From positions 44,275,797 to 44,339,796 of the forward strand of contig CP136061.1 of assembly GCA_032622095.1 (NCBI GenBank): DNA of 64,000 nt, given 5' to 3'. Below, in pieces: positions 10,045 through 20,326 of this stretch; position 1 is the first letter of the stretch; every line of letters starts with the position of its first letter. The notes under the pieces were generated by a model that worked only from the letters and a program-made list of their open reading frames with translations, had not been told where the DNA came from and ran no database searches. The translations under genes and the position numbers were made by a program. This DNA comes from Siphonodentalium dalli (Eukaryota; Mollusca; Scaphopoda; Gadilida; Siphonodentaliidae).

Positions 10045-11525
10045 TTGCTATATCGGCCAGGGGAGGGGGGGGGGGTCGGAAAAAAATTACAGGATACAAG
10101 GACCGGGTGGGTGGGTGTCCCCGAGCCCGGAATGCAGATTTTTTCTGATGTCATGCAATTTTTTCCCAAAATCATTTCTAAGACAAATTACAGCTTCAAA
10201 ATGAATTGAAACAATCAGATTCATATAGTATTGCATGCTATAGCCTTATACAAGTGAGGGGGGCTCTATATTTTAATTTTTGTCCACAATTTCTACCTTT
10301 AACAGTTGAAACCATGGGGTGGGTCCGGTTTTGGTCGAGGAAAAAATTGCAATGAAAACAAATCCATTCTCATCTTTTCTCATAGTTTATCATTGCTTTT
10401 TTAACTTATTATACATAGAGGATACCTGCGTGTTTTGAGTGAATACCGGAAGTATCTCATGAGTGGTCACAGTGAGATACTGGAAGGCCACGAGTGATGA
10501 TTTCAGTATCTCACTGTGACCACGAATGAGGTAATTCCGGTATTCACTCAAAACACGAGGGTTTTCTTTTTATTATATGCGCTATTTACTAAAATAGATC
10601 GAGGAATTCATTCAAAATCAAACGGATTCCGATTCACATCGGCAATTCAATTTCTGCACAACAAACAGAGAGACCACGTGGTTCAATAAAATACTGTCGA
10701 TAACTCAGAATATACATGGTTCAAATGTGCGTAATATATCACATAACTTTATTTCAAATATACCAACTTACTTGCTTTTGTACTATTAGCAATGTGGCAT
10801 TGCATTTTTGTCACTTATTGACACAAAATTGTTATTTGAACAGTGATTGGAGCATTAAAAGACTCCAGATTCAATCTCAGAGCATCTAATTTCCAAATTA
10901 GGGTTAGGGTTAGAGAGCCAGCATGACCCCCCTCCCGTACTCTCCCCCTCAGGCATTCGAGAGATGCTTCGGCATCTCTTGCTGGGATACTACTCTGCCT
11001 CGACTTTTTTTAGGAGAGCTACTCGCGAAGAATGATTTTAAGGGGAGCTCCCCATTGCTCACCAGTGATTTCCCACATGGAGAGGACTGGAACTGTGTTT
11101 ATTTAATCACATTGATGGTGTTTTACTTTACACATGCATATATTTTAAGCTATTGCTAATAAGGGACACAACTATCCTTTAAAGTGGGCATTTTACCTTT
11201 ATAACATAAATATTTGGGTTTTTAAAGGTTTTGTCTCTGGTTTTGTTGGCATATTTTTCAGCCATGTGCTTTGTCTGTTTATTTTTTGTGGGTGTACTTG
11301 ATCAGCGTTCTCTCAGTTCCAGACACAATGAGAGACCCTTACCCTGACAACAACACATTATTTAGTAGAATTTACAATATTTTCATCAATTTTGGGGGTG
11401 TGTGTCCCAGACCTGGGTGGAAAAAACTTACGCTCCCGGGGTGGTGGGTCCCCAAAACTGAAAAACACAAAATTTCCACCTTATATCCGTAACTTTTTTC
11501 CGCCCCCCCCCCCTGTATCGACTTT
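10045..11525. mobile_element. Possible composite element with inverted G-run ends
   Basis: The left end has CCAGGGGAGGGGGGGGG followed by TCGGAAAAAAATTACAGGAT and GTGGGTGTCCCC. The right end, read inverted, has ACAGGGGGGGGGGCGGAAAAAA and a similar GGGGACCCACC stretch. This pair nests inside the inverted minisatellite pair 9648-9806 and 11592-11825. The interior holds a hairpin MITE and no convincing ORF. The boundaries and unity of the element are inferred. Confidence 0.4.
10425..10561. mobile_element. Hairpin MITE, 137 bp
   Basis: The arms CGTGTTTTGAGTGAATACCG and GTGGTCACAGTGAGATACTG recur inverted in the second half with a few mismatches and a short loop. Non-coding. The location is intronic. 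Confidence 0.75.
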
Positions 11526-11591
11526 GTAGGGTTCCCTGTCAAAATTTCAAAAAGGTCCCAGGTTTTGTACTGGTGGAATATGATATCTACG

Positions 11592-11825
11592 GGCGTTAGC
11601 CACAGTAGAGATTCGTGGCATGACGGGCGTTAGTCATAGTATAGAGATGCATGGCACGACGGGCGTTAGTCATAGTATAGAGATTCGTGGCATGACGGGC
11701 GTTAGTCATAGTATAGAGATTCGTGGCATGACGGGCGTTAGTCATAGTATAGAGATTCGTGGCATGACGGGCGTTAGTCATAGTATAGAGATTCATGGCA
11801 TGACGGGCGTTAGTCATAGTATAAT
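11592..11825 (+). repeat. 36-bp minisatellite, six to seven units
   Basis: Units contain GACGGGCGTTAGTCATAGTA followed by GAGATTCRTGGCAT. Because 36 is a multiple of 3, both strands show repeated-peptide ORFs, which are artefacts. The unit is the reverse complement of the one at 9648-9806, with small indels. Confidence 0.9.
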
Positions 11826-12280
11826 ATTGAAGTTTAGGTTACAAAACTGCAGGTTCTCATTTTCTGCAAAACTTTGGTTGATCACTATTATAAATCGGAA
11901 AGTTTGCTTTCCCCACAATAAAAACCTAATATTTTCGTAACTTATTTAATTGTCTTTGTGCCCCGTAGTCTGCGATGGGTTCTAGACTTCTTGCTCAGAT
12001 ATCTTACATAACGGGATATATAAACCGATAAATCAAATTTGGAAGGATTTCCAAATGGGTCAATAATAAATACCCGGCATATACGATATACGTCAAATTG
12101 AACTTTGTTGTTATTTCGTAACACGACAATGAGAGGCAAGACTTTCATATATAAGTTACAACGCGGTGTTAAAACATTAATCCAATAACTATATACTGAC
12201 TGATGAAATTGAAGTCTTTAATTGGACTGTTTTAAAGGCTGTTGACATAATTATTGCACAAACACTATTCTTACTTTCAG

Positions 12281-12322
12281 TTCACAAGCCGACAACAACT
12301 ACAAGCAGGACTTACTCAGCAG
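12281..12322 (+). CDS. Short linker exon, Thr-rich
   Basis: The acceptor is ACTTTCAG and the donor GTAAAT. The exon is 42 nt (14 codons), phase 1-1, and reads HKPTTTTSRTYSA. The Thr/Ser-rich composition suggests an O-glycosylated spacer between the VWC and HYR domains. It was chosen because the frame and phase fit both neighbours. Exons this small are easy to miscall. Confidence 0.6.
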
Positions 12323-12800
12323 GTAAATAATTTCATGGAATGCCACTGGTACATCAACGAATATTATCAGAAAATGCTTGCCGAATATCAGTATACGCCC
12401 ACTCAAAGGGTATATTAGATTACATGCATCCTTCCTTATTTCGGTGCAGATCTCACCAATTGTTGTTTGACCTCAATGAATTTAAGTATGTATGTTCCCC
12501 ATCCCAAGGAACTTCCAAATATCATATTAATGTTGTCTATTTCTGAGGTAAACGGGGCCAGGAACAAGTTTGAAAATTGTCAAATTCGTTCTTCTGCAAA
12601 ATCTATGTTTTCATTTCTCCCAGCGAATTATTCGCCAAATATAACATGATAAAACTTACTCTTTGTTTCTCAATGGAATTAGTTTTACTTGTTGACAGAT
12701 GTCAGTATCATGTTATATTTCATCTTGCTGTTCAATAATATGAGTACGCCTATAGTTCTTCTATAATACAAATGTCAAATGCGAGTCATTTCTTTTTCAG

Positions 12801-12836
12801 ATCCTCTACCATTGGAAACACCCAAGCCATACAGTG
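12801..12836 (+). CDS. Short linker exon, Pro-rich
   Basis: The acceptor is TTTTTCAG and the donor GTGAGT. The exon is 36 nt (12 codons), phase 1-1, and reads DPLPLETPKPYS. It is a proline-rich spacer that may be alternatively included, since skipping it keeps the frame. The call rests on strong splice sites and matching phase. Introns 12323-12800 and 12837-13083 hold nothing recognisable. Confidence 0.6.
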
Positions 12837-13083
12837 GTGAGTTTTATCGCAGATATTTTATTCAATATTTTGTAATATAATGATTGGTACCCATGCAGTC
12901 AACTCAAATCAGAATCACACGCGCTTGAACCACACGATACGTACGTAAATGCGTATTGTACGATATACTTCATAGATATTACCTGTGTATTTTTGTTAGT
13001 GGGATATGTCGCAATCCAATGAATTATAAATGCTATGAACTACAATGCCGAATGAGCTCTAAATTGATTACCTTCTTCCACAG

Positions 13084-13329
13084 AGCCTCGTTTCCACGAC
13101 TGCCCCAGAAGGCCACTCGTTCTGGAAGTGGACAGCCGAGGCAGCCCGGTATATCTGACTCCTTTCCTGAAGGCTTACGACTATGAGAACAACAAACTGC
13201 GGGTGAAATATTCGCAATTAGCTTTCACACCTGGCTTCGAGGAAGAGAACATCAATATCGTCATTGCAACATCCTCAGCTGATGACCGTGGGAACAACAC
13301 CGAGTGCAAATTCGTCGTTCGAGTCAAGG
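13084..13329 (+). CDS. Exon encoding HYR domain 1
   Basis: The acceptor is CTTCCACAG and the donor GTGCGT. The exon is 246 nt (82 codons) and phase 1-1. It translates with PRFHDCPRRPLVLEV at the start, YLTPFLKAYDYENNKLRV in the middle and SADDRGNNTECKFVVRVK at the end. This is the hyalin-repeat layout: an early CP, a central P-x2-A-x-D core and a terminal D-x2-GN-x3-C-x-F-x-V-x-V strand. HYR domains have an Ig-like fold and act in adhesion, as in echinoderm hyalin. The usual GxTxVxY stretch is replaced by EEENINIVIA, so this copy is divergent. Confidence 0.85.
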
Positions 13330-13374
13330 GTGCGTTGATAACTTGTATGCCCCTGGTTGAGTTATCCTGCTAAG

Positions 13375-13950
13375 TTATCTTTTACTTTTAATTTAAACAT
13401 ATTTTATTTGTATATCGAATAATACAAAAGGGATTGGGGAGAAGTTACAAAACTTACTTTGCCCCTCTCCCTGTTTACAATAATGTTATTCATACAAAAT
13501 GGCGAAGGAAACATTCAAAATCATATATAGGTTAAACATATTTACATTTACAAATGAGTTGGTTTGGGGTTTGGGGTGGTAGGTGCCAAACCGATTTTGT
13601 GACTAATTTTCTTTCTTATGGCTATTCTGAAATGCGTTTGATTATCCGACTTCGAATCGTTTAGTCGCTGTTGTATATCGATGGACTATTTTGAAGAGAA
13701 TTTTGTTTCTTCTATTTGAGGTATCGGGAATTCCGAGAAGTAAATCGTTGATATGTGTAATTTTCAGTCCTTCTTGGTATAATTTTTGACACACTTCCAT
13801 TCTTTCGGTGTGGAATAGGGGACACACCCAGAGGTAGTGGTAAGTATCTTCGCATGGATTTCCACAATGGCATTGGGGGCTGTCAGAGATATAATTTTTG
13901 AAACATATCTGAACGTAGGCTACTGCATTTGTTCCGCAACTTGGCATTTA
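13375..13950 (-). mobile_element. LINE 3' end, C-terminal coding fragment and tail
   Basis: The minus-strand ORF 13947-13642 reads SDSPQCHCGNPCEDTYHYLW, then VCPLFHTERMEVCQKLYQEG. This is the Cys/His-containing C terminus common in non-LTR retrotransposon polyproteins. Its 3' untranslated part, with GTTACAAAACTTAC and a AAATATGTTTAAA end, matches the tail of the LINE at 23455-26310. It is therefore a 5'-truncated copy of the same family, inserted antisense in the receptor gene's intron right after the HYR1 exon. Confidence 0.8.
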
Positions 13951-13983
13951 GCTGATGCTGGTGGGTTAAAATGATGCTTTCAA

Positions 13984-14110
13984 TTAACCCTTCCATCGCT
14001 GGAGCTTCCTGAAATTTTTCGAAAACCAATGCATTATCTTATTTATGTGAATCTCCCATTGAGAGTATCGCACATATAAGAGAATAACTAGCAGGTTATA
14101 AGCAACTAAA
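13984..14110. mobile_element. Truncated TTAA MITE fragment
   Basis: It starts TTAACCCTTCCATCGCTGGA, matching the inverted right end of the 5515-5775 family. It continues through GCTTCCTGAAAT and a single degraded TCTTATTTATGTGA module. The right terminus is lost. Confidence 0.55.
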
Positions 14111-14882
14111 TAATTGAAATTATGCCCCTTGACATTTGTGTAGGGAAACTCGAGTCAGCATAACAAAAATACCGGCAGCTAAATAATATCTTCGGTTGTT
14201 TAATGTGAAAGAAAAAAGAAATGCATAGGCTATGTTAATTACTCGGCCATTTGTGTGCTTGGGATTGTTCGTCAAGCGTCTACGCTGGTCGCAAAATTTG
14301 GTAGGGGGTGGGGGTATTTTTTTATACTGAAATTTTGTGCACAAAAGGGGGTAGTTGTGGAAATGCCAATTTATTTCCAGGAATAAGTATGACAAGGCAC
14401 CGTTTCTTTTTTGACAACTTATGTCCGACGTGGAGTTCTAAACGCAAACATATTTAAAGTTTGGCTCAGGCATGGCTTAACCCTAGCACTGTCGCCTATG
14501 GGAAATATTTAGTTGATTGTAACCAGCAATATTTACCTTGACCTTGTAAGCCATTGCATTCTCGTATAAATTCGTGGCTCCATATGTGGAAGGTTTAGGA
14601 GAAAGAACTATTATAGATCTTAGATTGTCATTTGGGTGGCTTTGCCAAGTCTAAATAATTCAAGACAAGGTATAAATTCAGCACTGAGTATTTCAGTATA
14701 CACATATCTGGAAATAAGTAGATTTCACTTTCGGTCGTTTTGTCACTAGAGACGCAGCTATTATTTTAATATCATAAATGCATTATGCTCTGGAATGTTT
14801 CCTACAGATAATAGCTTTTCATCGAGCCTTGCATCGTGATCAAAGATCAAATATCTGAATACTGACACAAAACATGAGACCA

Positions 14883-15282
14883 TTAACCCTTTACCCAACA
14901 GAAGGGCCCTGTGCCAATGCATTCTCTTATATATGCGAGTCGACCATAGGTCGCCTCGCATATATAAGAGAATGCATTGGCTTAACACATTAAACATTAT
15001 AAAATTGTTAAAGAATGTAAGAAAAAATGGTAAAAAGTGTTAAAAAAAGATATTTTTTAGGCCAATGCATTCTCTTATATATGCGATGCGACCTATTGTC
15101 GACTCGCATATATAAGAGAATGCATTGGCACAGGGCATATCTGTAACCATCACAATGTGGTCAATGAGCCGGTTCCAATGATATCCATATTTGTATGGTT
15201 TTATTGAGACAGACCCAAGATAATTTAGGCTGTTGAAGCTTCATTTGGGCGTTTCTGGGCGTTCTGTTGGGTAAAGGGTTAA
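14883..15282 (+). mobile_element. piggyBac-type MITE with TTAA and CCCTTTACCCAACA ends
   Basis: TTAA then CCCTTTACCCAACA on the left is mirrored by TGTTGGGTAAAGGG then TTAA on the right. TTAA duplication with CCCT-type termini is the piggyBac hallmark. Two 69-bp palindromic modules (14913-14981 and 15061-15129) lie in opposite orientation around a 79-bp A/T spacer. A copy in the opposite orientation is at 28615-28973. Non-coding; it must have been moved by a transposase elsewhere. Confidence 0.85.
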
Positions 15283-16044
15283 TTCATGTAGGGTACATGC
15301 ACTTAGTGGCATAAATTTTACCGGAGTAAAACGGACATTATATAATTTAAATGTTTATCCTGGTTTATCGCGAAAATGTTCAATAATGCTAGGCATCTGT
15401 AATCAGTGTTATTGCAAGTGAATGTACGAATTTGACAAAATATGTAACACCCATACGACTGTCATTTTCAGATGATATATGGGTAAGTGCCAATGCCCAT
15501 ATACATGTACAAGCTAGGGTCAGGGACCATGTAGAAGGGACCCCGACAACTATGGGAGATTCACTCTTGTCATTTCTCTGAACAATAACAGACGTCCGTA
15601 CAAATTTTAGCCAACCACGAAACACAGTAGTATTACCATGTAGTGCTGGACAATATCGGTGATAAGTTGGTTCATCGCAATGCATTACGTATGAAAGCAA
15701 TGCAAACACAAGGAACACTTATGGACGATTACGTGTTAAATATATTGTTGGTATTTAAAAGTTGAGCACAGTTGACATTTGTATGGGCAATGCAACGCGT
15801 GCTTTTCATTTTCAATCAACAGGCAGCCCCGACTATTTAAGAGGGATAACTCTATCCATATTCAGTGTTGCTATCCAAAGCTGAATATTTCTAAATACTT
15901 CCATACAGACGACAGGCAGTGTTAATTACACGTATAAGTCCCGTCGGCTATGGGTTAAGTTCATTAAGGGATAAAATGGCCAATGTCGCTTGGAACGTAA
16001 CCTACTGCACCATTTGGTAATCAAACACTTCGAGATACTATCCA

Positions 16045-16220
16045 TTTATATAAGGATTAACTGTCATGTGGACTGTTTTTATGGAGATGTGACCGTGAGG
16101 AAAGTGGAGATAACTTGTGTAAAACCCGAAGGGTTTTACATACAAGTTATGACCACTTACCTCACGGTTACATCTCCATAAAAATAGTCCACATGACAGT
16201 TCATCCTTATATTTATATAC
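16045..16220. mobile_element. Hairpin MITE in an intron
   Basis: The left arm has AACTGTCATGTGGACTGTTT and ATGGAGATGTGACCGTGAGG. The right arm carries both inverted with few changes, around a short loop holding an inner AAAACCC/GGGTTTT palindrome. Non-coding. Confidence 0.75.
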
Positions 16221-17433
16221 ATTTAGCGAATGAGCCATTTTTGTAAATGTATTTAAATCGAAAAGTGTTTCGTGACAAAAACAGCCCAAAATACCCAAAT
16301 AGCACCCTTGGCAAAAGTTAATAGGAACAATTTCTCTTCATATTGAAACCCGATGATGTATTAAGTCAATCCTGCGCGAGTCCAAATGCGCCCAAAACAT
16401 TACGCGGTCGTCTTTCCAAACCCAATGACGTATCGATGGTGTTATGAGCTTGGTGTTATGAGGCGTTGCGCATTCACCGAGAAATAACTGCAACTAGCCA
16501 CGTGGGCGCCGACCAATCAGAATGCTGAATTTAGTGATGACAACACTTAGTATGTAAATATACAGAAATGATCATCCCAATATTTACGAAGATATTTACT
16601 TTCTTTCCCCTCAGTTACCTTCAGCGATAATGCCCCAATCAACAGCAAGATGTTTGAATGCCGATTCTAGATTCATTATGTTAATTCACGAAGCGTACCT
16701 CCATTTATTTAGTTGCTTGGAACATTTTTCCAATTCGCCCAGAGACTTATCTTTGTTCGATAATGTTTGTGGGCATTGTGGGCTCCATATTATAAGATAG
16801 CATCTAGCGTCTATACAGTATACCAACACAACAGTATAACTATATATATGTGTCACGTACAGCTTGTAGCATCTAGGGTACAGCCATCGGTAGTAACTAC
16901 TTGAGACTCCAAACAAATATTTGCAGTTATGGAACATATCGTTTCACCAATTTGGAATAACACTTTGACAGTCAAATATTGTGTGTGTTCCAAAATGGAT
17001 AATTTTGTAGAAGTTGAAGTTTAAAGAACTTGTGATATTCAGTAGTCTAAAACTGGCGATATATTCGACGAGACAATGGGGAGACGCACGTTGTTAGTTA
17101 GATTTTTAATTACATACTATAGCAGCATACCCCCCCCCCATTTATTATAATACAGATTAAAGCAGTCACAAATATTCCAGTCAAATGAAAACAAATGTTG
17201 ATTTGCAGTGTGGTCGACTCAAGCATGGACAAATCAACTAGAATTTGACCACAGTGTTAAGAGATATGGTGGTTACCTTTAACTTGATTTTGAACCCACG
17301 ACACAGAACTCATCTCAGCACAATGTTTCGTTGATTAACAGGCATTAAATTCACATTAAATCACAATGATCACTTGTACCAAAATTCACCAAGAAATTCC
17401 TGACAGATTTTTATGTGTATTTTTCCGTAGAGT

Positions 17434-17565
17434 TACAGTAATGCTCTAATTAATCGGCGAGAGCTTTCCGATGAATGGCAATAAGCCATATTTCCGACTA
17501 AATCCTGAAAAGTTACCCATAATTCTGCTGTGGTTAAGAGGTCGATTAATTAGAGCATTACTGTA
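17434..17565. mobile_element. 132-bp MITE with 23-bp perfect ends, TA-flanked type
   Basis: The termini TACAGTAATGCTCTAATTAA (plus TCG) are perfectly inverted, and the outermost TA could be a duplicated target. It sits 32 bp before the HYR2 exon, close to the branch-point region. The intron 13330-17597 otherwise contains the LINE 3' end, other MITEs and no recognised exon. Confidence 0.75.
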
Positions 17566-17597
17566 TACAAAATGTGTCATTCTATATCTGTCCACAG

Positions 17598-17840
17598 ACT
17601 CGCATGCTCCCTACTTCGAGACATGTCCATCAAACATGGAACTGACGGAAGGCGTACCCGCGCGCTGGGCGGAACCAATAGCGAAGGACAATGTTGGCCT
17701 CAGTGGCAAACCCCGCCTTGTGATGCGTGTCCCATTCGACCGCGTATTCCCACTTGGCGAACATCTTGTGATGTACGAAGTTGAGGACTTGGAGGGAAAT
17801 GAGGCTAACTGCGAGTTTCTGATCACAGTAGCGGAGAAAG
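17598..17840 (+). CDS. Exon encoding HYR domain 2
   Basis: The acceptor is CTGTCCACAG and the donor GTGAGA. The exon is 243 nt (81 codons) and phase 1-1. It reads APYFETCPSNMELTEG, then ARWAEPIAKDNVGLSG, FDRVFPLGEHLVMYEVED and GNEANCEFLITV. It is a textbook HYR repeat: FxxCP start, W-x-E-P-x-A-x-DN core, FPLG turn, Y-x-V-x-D-x2-GN-x2-C-x-F finish. It is far more canonical than HYR1. Apart from the TTAA MITE and the dispersed repeats listed, the intron that follows (17841-19811) shows nothing recognisable. Confidence 0.9.
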
Positions 17841-17984
17841 GTGAGACATGAACTCCTTAAGATCGTCCAGTTGCTCTCAATTCAATCCCACATAAGCTGC
17901 TATAACAGTTGGACATTTCATACCCGTGAAGCAAATTAGATATTTGAGACTGGAAAATATGTTGAGAAATATACTTTAAAGACA

Positions 17985-18345
17985 TATTGTACTTGTTCGG
18001 GTTCGTGAAACTGATATGTTAGTATTCATGTGCTATGGCAATTGGAGGAATGTAGCATTCTACTAACAACGCCGAAAATCTGAAGCAAATCGACCGTACC
18101 ACTCCATAGAAAACATCGTCTGAATTACGCTCAATTGTAAATATTTACTACCCGATTCGGGACGCATCTACCGGCGATAAACTAATAAAACGATTTCACC
18201 ACCGAAAGTCACTGCATTTAATTAATATATAAAAATGACGGTGTGTGTTGTCAATTTAGATATAATATTTGTAAAAATAACCAGTTTGAAGATGATTATT
18301 CTCCATTTCTATGTTATCACCCTACTGGAGTGATACACCTCACTT
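17985..18345. repeat. Dispersed repeat, copy A (inverse of 35570-35925)
   Basis: About 350 bp, containing GTATTCATGTGCTATGGCAA, CGACCGTACCACTCCATAGA and TGACGGTGTGTGTTGTCAAT. It aligns by eye, with substitutions, to the reverse complement of 35570-35925. No coding sequence or termini were recognised. Confidence 0.65.
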
Positions 18346-18559
18346 TAAATTTCCAATATTTATTTTATGTCAATATCGGTAGTTTGACTGAGAGTGAAAT
18401 ATTGTTCACCATCGGTCAATCGATAGACTTTGTATATACATGTACCATAAATTCCATTTAATACCGACGACAATGCAGATATCAAGATTACTCTGAATTT
18501 GTTGCGGTGGATCATGTTTGTCAAATTTAGAATCGATCATTTATTTAACACTTCTATAC

Positions 18560-18690
18560 TAAATACTCATATACGTTTCCCACCAATGAATATGAATCCT
18601 TCTGCTCTTGTATTATTTGTTCATCTATATGTAGTCTGCTGTTATTACCTGAACACGCCTCCAATTGAATAATAGATCATTCCAATGTTC
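18560..18690. repeat. Dispersed repeat shared with 7090-7200
   Basis: The block AATGAATATGAATCCTTCTG and a downstream GAATAATAGRYCATTC occur at both sites at similar spacing. Both copies are intronic, and the family is unknown. The nearby minus-strand ORF at 19000-19368 (122 codons) has no recognised domain and is not called as a gene. Confidence 0.45.
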
Positions 18691-19636
18691 ACATTTGTGA
18701 GGTAAATCGACACATAGATACGCACAAGTCTTTAATAGGTCGTGAATAATATATAAATGGTGTATACAAATGTGACAGACCGATGGCCCTAGTATTAGAG
18801 TAATCGAGCCTCTACATATTACAGGCTCGGAAGTGGAATAGGACAAGCATGATATCTTGGGGAATTGTATTTACTATACCATTTGGGTGAATACATAATG
18901 AGGTGTTTGGTAATAAACATCTGGATTGGTCTCTCTGTTATGGTCATTCCCTGTTGTGTGCAGGTCTTGGTGTGGAAGAATGAAGTCAGTTCTTGTATAT
19001 CATTTATTCACATCTAATATCAATGTATAGTCAACAGCAATGTTATGAATCAAATCTTGGATGGATGGAAAGACAGGAACGCCGCTTATTAATTTAGCGG
19101 GTGGATGTTGACATCTGCCAATTAGTCTGAAGAGCCGAAACTGATTGAAGAGTAGATTAATGTCTGGTTTATATATCGCTAATGACTGGTAGCCGTCATT
19201 AGTGCATCTCTTTGTCTGTACTGACCCATGGGTGAACTGGGAATTATTACCTAAGACTCCTTTCTTTGTGGTTAGACTTGCATAACCCATAGGTCGCGGC
19301 CTCTCCGAGTATGACCATGGCAATTTGGTTGGGGTCACTATAGTTCGATTATATTCTGTCTCCCCCATAGGTAAGATGGATATGTTTAGTATGTACTATC
19401 ACGTCCCTTGAATAAGAAGGGGTAGGGGTGATTACTCTACATTGGCTGTGAGTAAGATGTGTGAGGTTTCATTAAGGAACCGAAAACGGATATTCGAGTT
19501 TGGGTTCTACCTATATGGACCGTGATATAATATGCACGTATAATATTATATGTCCTTGAATCAAGATATGGGAATATAATGGGGCATAGGTAGTTATGTC
19601 ACACTTTTACAAATGCCCATTCGGTGTTGAAAGGGT

Positions 19637-19778
19637 TTAACCATTTCAGTGCCAAGTCCGATTTTTGTATCAACCCATATTTCCTTGATCATTTTTCAAA
19701 TTTATTGATTATAATAATGTGATACATTGATGGAAAGAGCTCTTATACAAAAATCGGACTTCGCACTGAAAGGGTTAA
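19637..19778. mobile_element. Small piggyBac-type MITE next to the last exon
   Basis: TTAACCATTTCAGTGCCAAG on the left is mirrored by CTTCGCACTGAAAGGGTTAA on the right. A GTCCGATTTTTGTAT block is inverted inside each end. TTAA borders both sides. It ends 33 bp before the last exon. Its termini differ from the CCCTTTACCC subfamily, so it is a separate MITE family. Confidence 0.75.
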
Positions 19779-19811
19779 ACAATTTGAATTATAATGATAT
19801 TCCATCCGCAG

Positions 19812-20305
19812 GAACGGCCGACTTGTTAAACAACGACGAAGACGACGACTACTTCCCAGAAGCCTTTCCACACAGAGTGCGCGATCGAGTGTCTGAGGCT
19901 ATGATTATCGGGATCTGCGCAGGTGTCGCCCTTCTTATCATCGTCGTCCTGGTGGCAATGTTCCTGTGCTATAAACGTCGCAGCCTCATTGCGAAACGCC
20001 ACCACCGTCGTCACCATGATCATCACCACGATCACCATGGACACCATCATGGTCACCATGGACACCATCATGGACCAGGCTCTTCAGAGGCATACGACAA
20101 CAACATATACAGTGTTCCCGGCGCCGTTGGATATCTCCCTGCCTACGATGAAATTTCCATCAAGGAGGCTCCTCCAAAATATACAGAGGAGGATGTGTAC
20201 GAAGATCTAGAGGTGAAGAGCAAGGTTTCAGGCTGTGATAATCCCACATACGAGCTCGATGTCGACACAAAGGGTCAAAATAAAGCAAATGAAGCACAAG
20301 CCTAG
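19812..20305 (+). CDS. Last exon: transmembrane helix and His-rich cytoplasmic tail
   Basis: The acceptor is CATCCGCAG; the exon enters in phase 1 and ends at a TAG. An acidic juxtamembrane stretch (NNDEDDDYF) precedes a helix reading MIIGICAGVALLIIVVLVAM. The stop-transfer KRRSLIAKRHHRRHH then leads into a tract with about 20 His mixed with Asp and Gly. Further on are APPKYTEED (a PPxY site, the WW-domain ligand), several Tyr in acidic context (DVYEDLEV) and CDNPTYELD (an NPxY site, PTB-domain ligand or endocytic signal). The topology is type I. The His tract could bind metal ions or act as a pH sensor; that is inference. An in-frame ATG at 19727 lies inside the upstream MITE and is not a start. 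Confidence 0.88.
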
Positions 20306-20326
20306 ATGAATGTTGTATAAAGTATT

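Larger units (their letters stand above)
5844..20305 (+). other. Gene: EGF-WAP-VWC-HYR transmembrane protein (5'-incomplete)
   Basis: This is the only convincing host gene. Nine exons (5844-5948, 6656-6760, 8173-8271, 9284-9628, 12281-12322, 12801-12836, 13084-13329, 17598-17840, 19812-20305) join in frame with GT-AG introns, giving about 571 residues. In order they encode three EGF-like repeats, WAP, VWC, two short Thr/Pro-containing linkers, two HYR domains, an acidic juxtamembrane stretch, one transmembrane helix and a cytoplasmic tail. All introns are phase 1. The first exon starts mid-codon after an acceptor, so the signal peptide and more exons lie upstream or went unrecognised. EGF, WAP, VWC and HYR are extracellular disulfide or adhesion modules, so a cell-surface adhesion or ligand-binding role is likely. 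No named orthologue is recognised. Splice sites were picked by eye. Confidence 0.85.

Noticed and set aside
11596-11940. Repeat-peptide ORFs on both strands
   Set aside because: They are produced by the 36-bp minisatellite, whose period is a multiple of three.
15389-15718. 109-codon minus-strand ORF with hydrophobic start
   Set aside because: The hydrophobic N terminus resembles a signal peptide, but nothing else supports coding and it lies in an intron.
19000-19368. 122-codon minus-strand ORF as a gene
   Set aside because: No domain, no start context and no homologous motif recognised; it overlaps intron DNA with dispersed repeats.
19727-19811. ATG at 19727 as start of the last-exon protein
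   Set aside because: It lies inside a TTAA MITE upstream of a clear CCGCAG acceptor, and the in-phase splice from the HYR2 exon explains the reading frame.
19990-20085. Link between the receptor's His tract and the His-coding satellite
   Set aside because: The codon patterns and unit lengths differ (no CATCATCAG CAC unit in the exon), so the similarity is only compositional.
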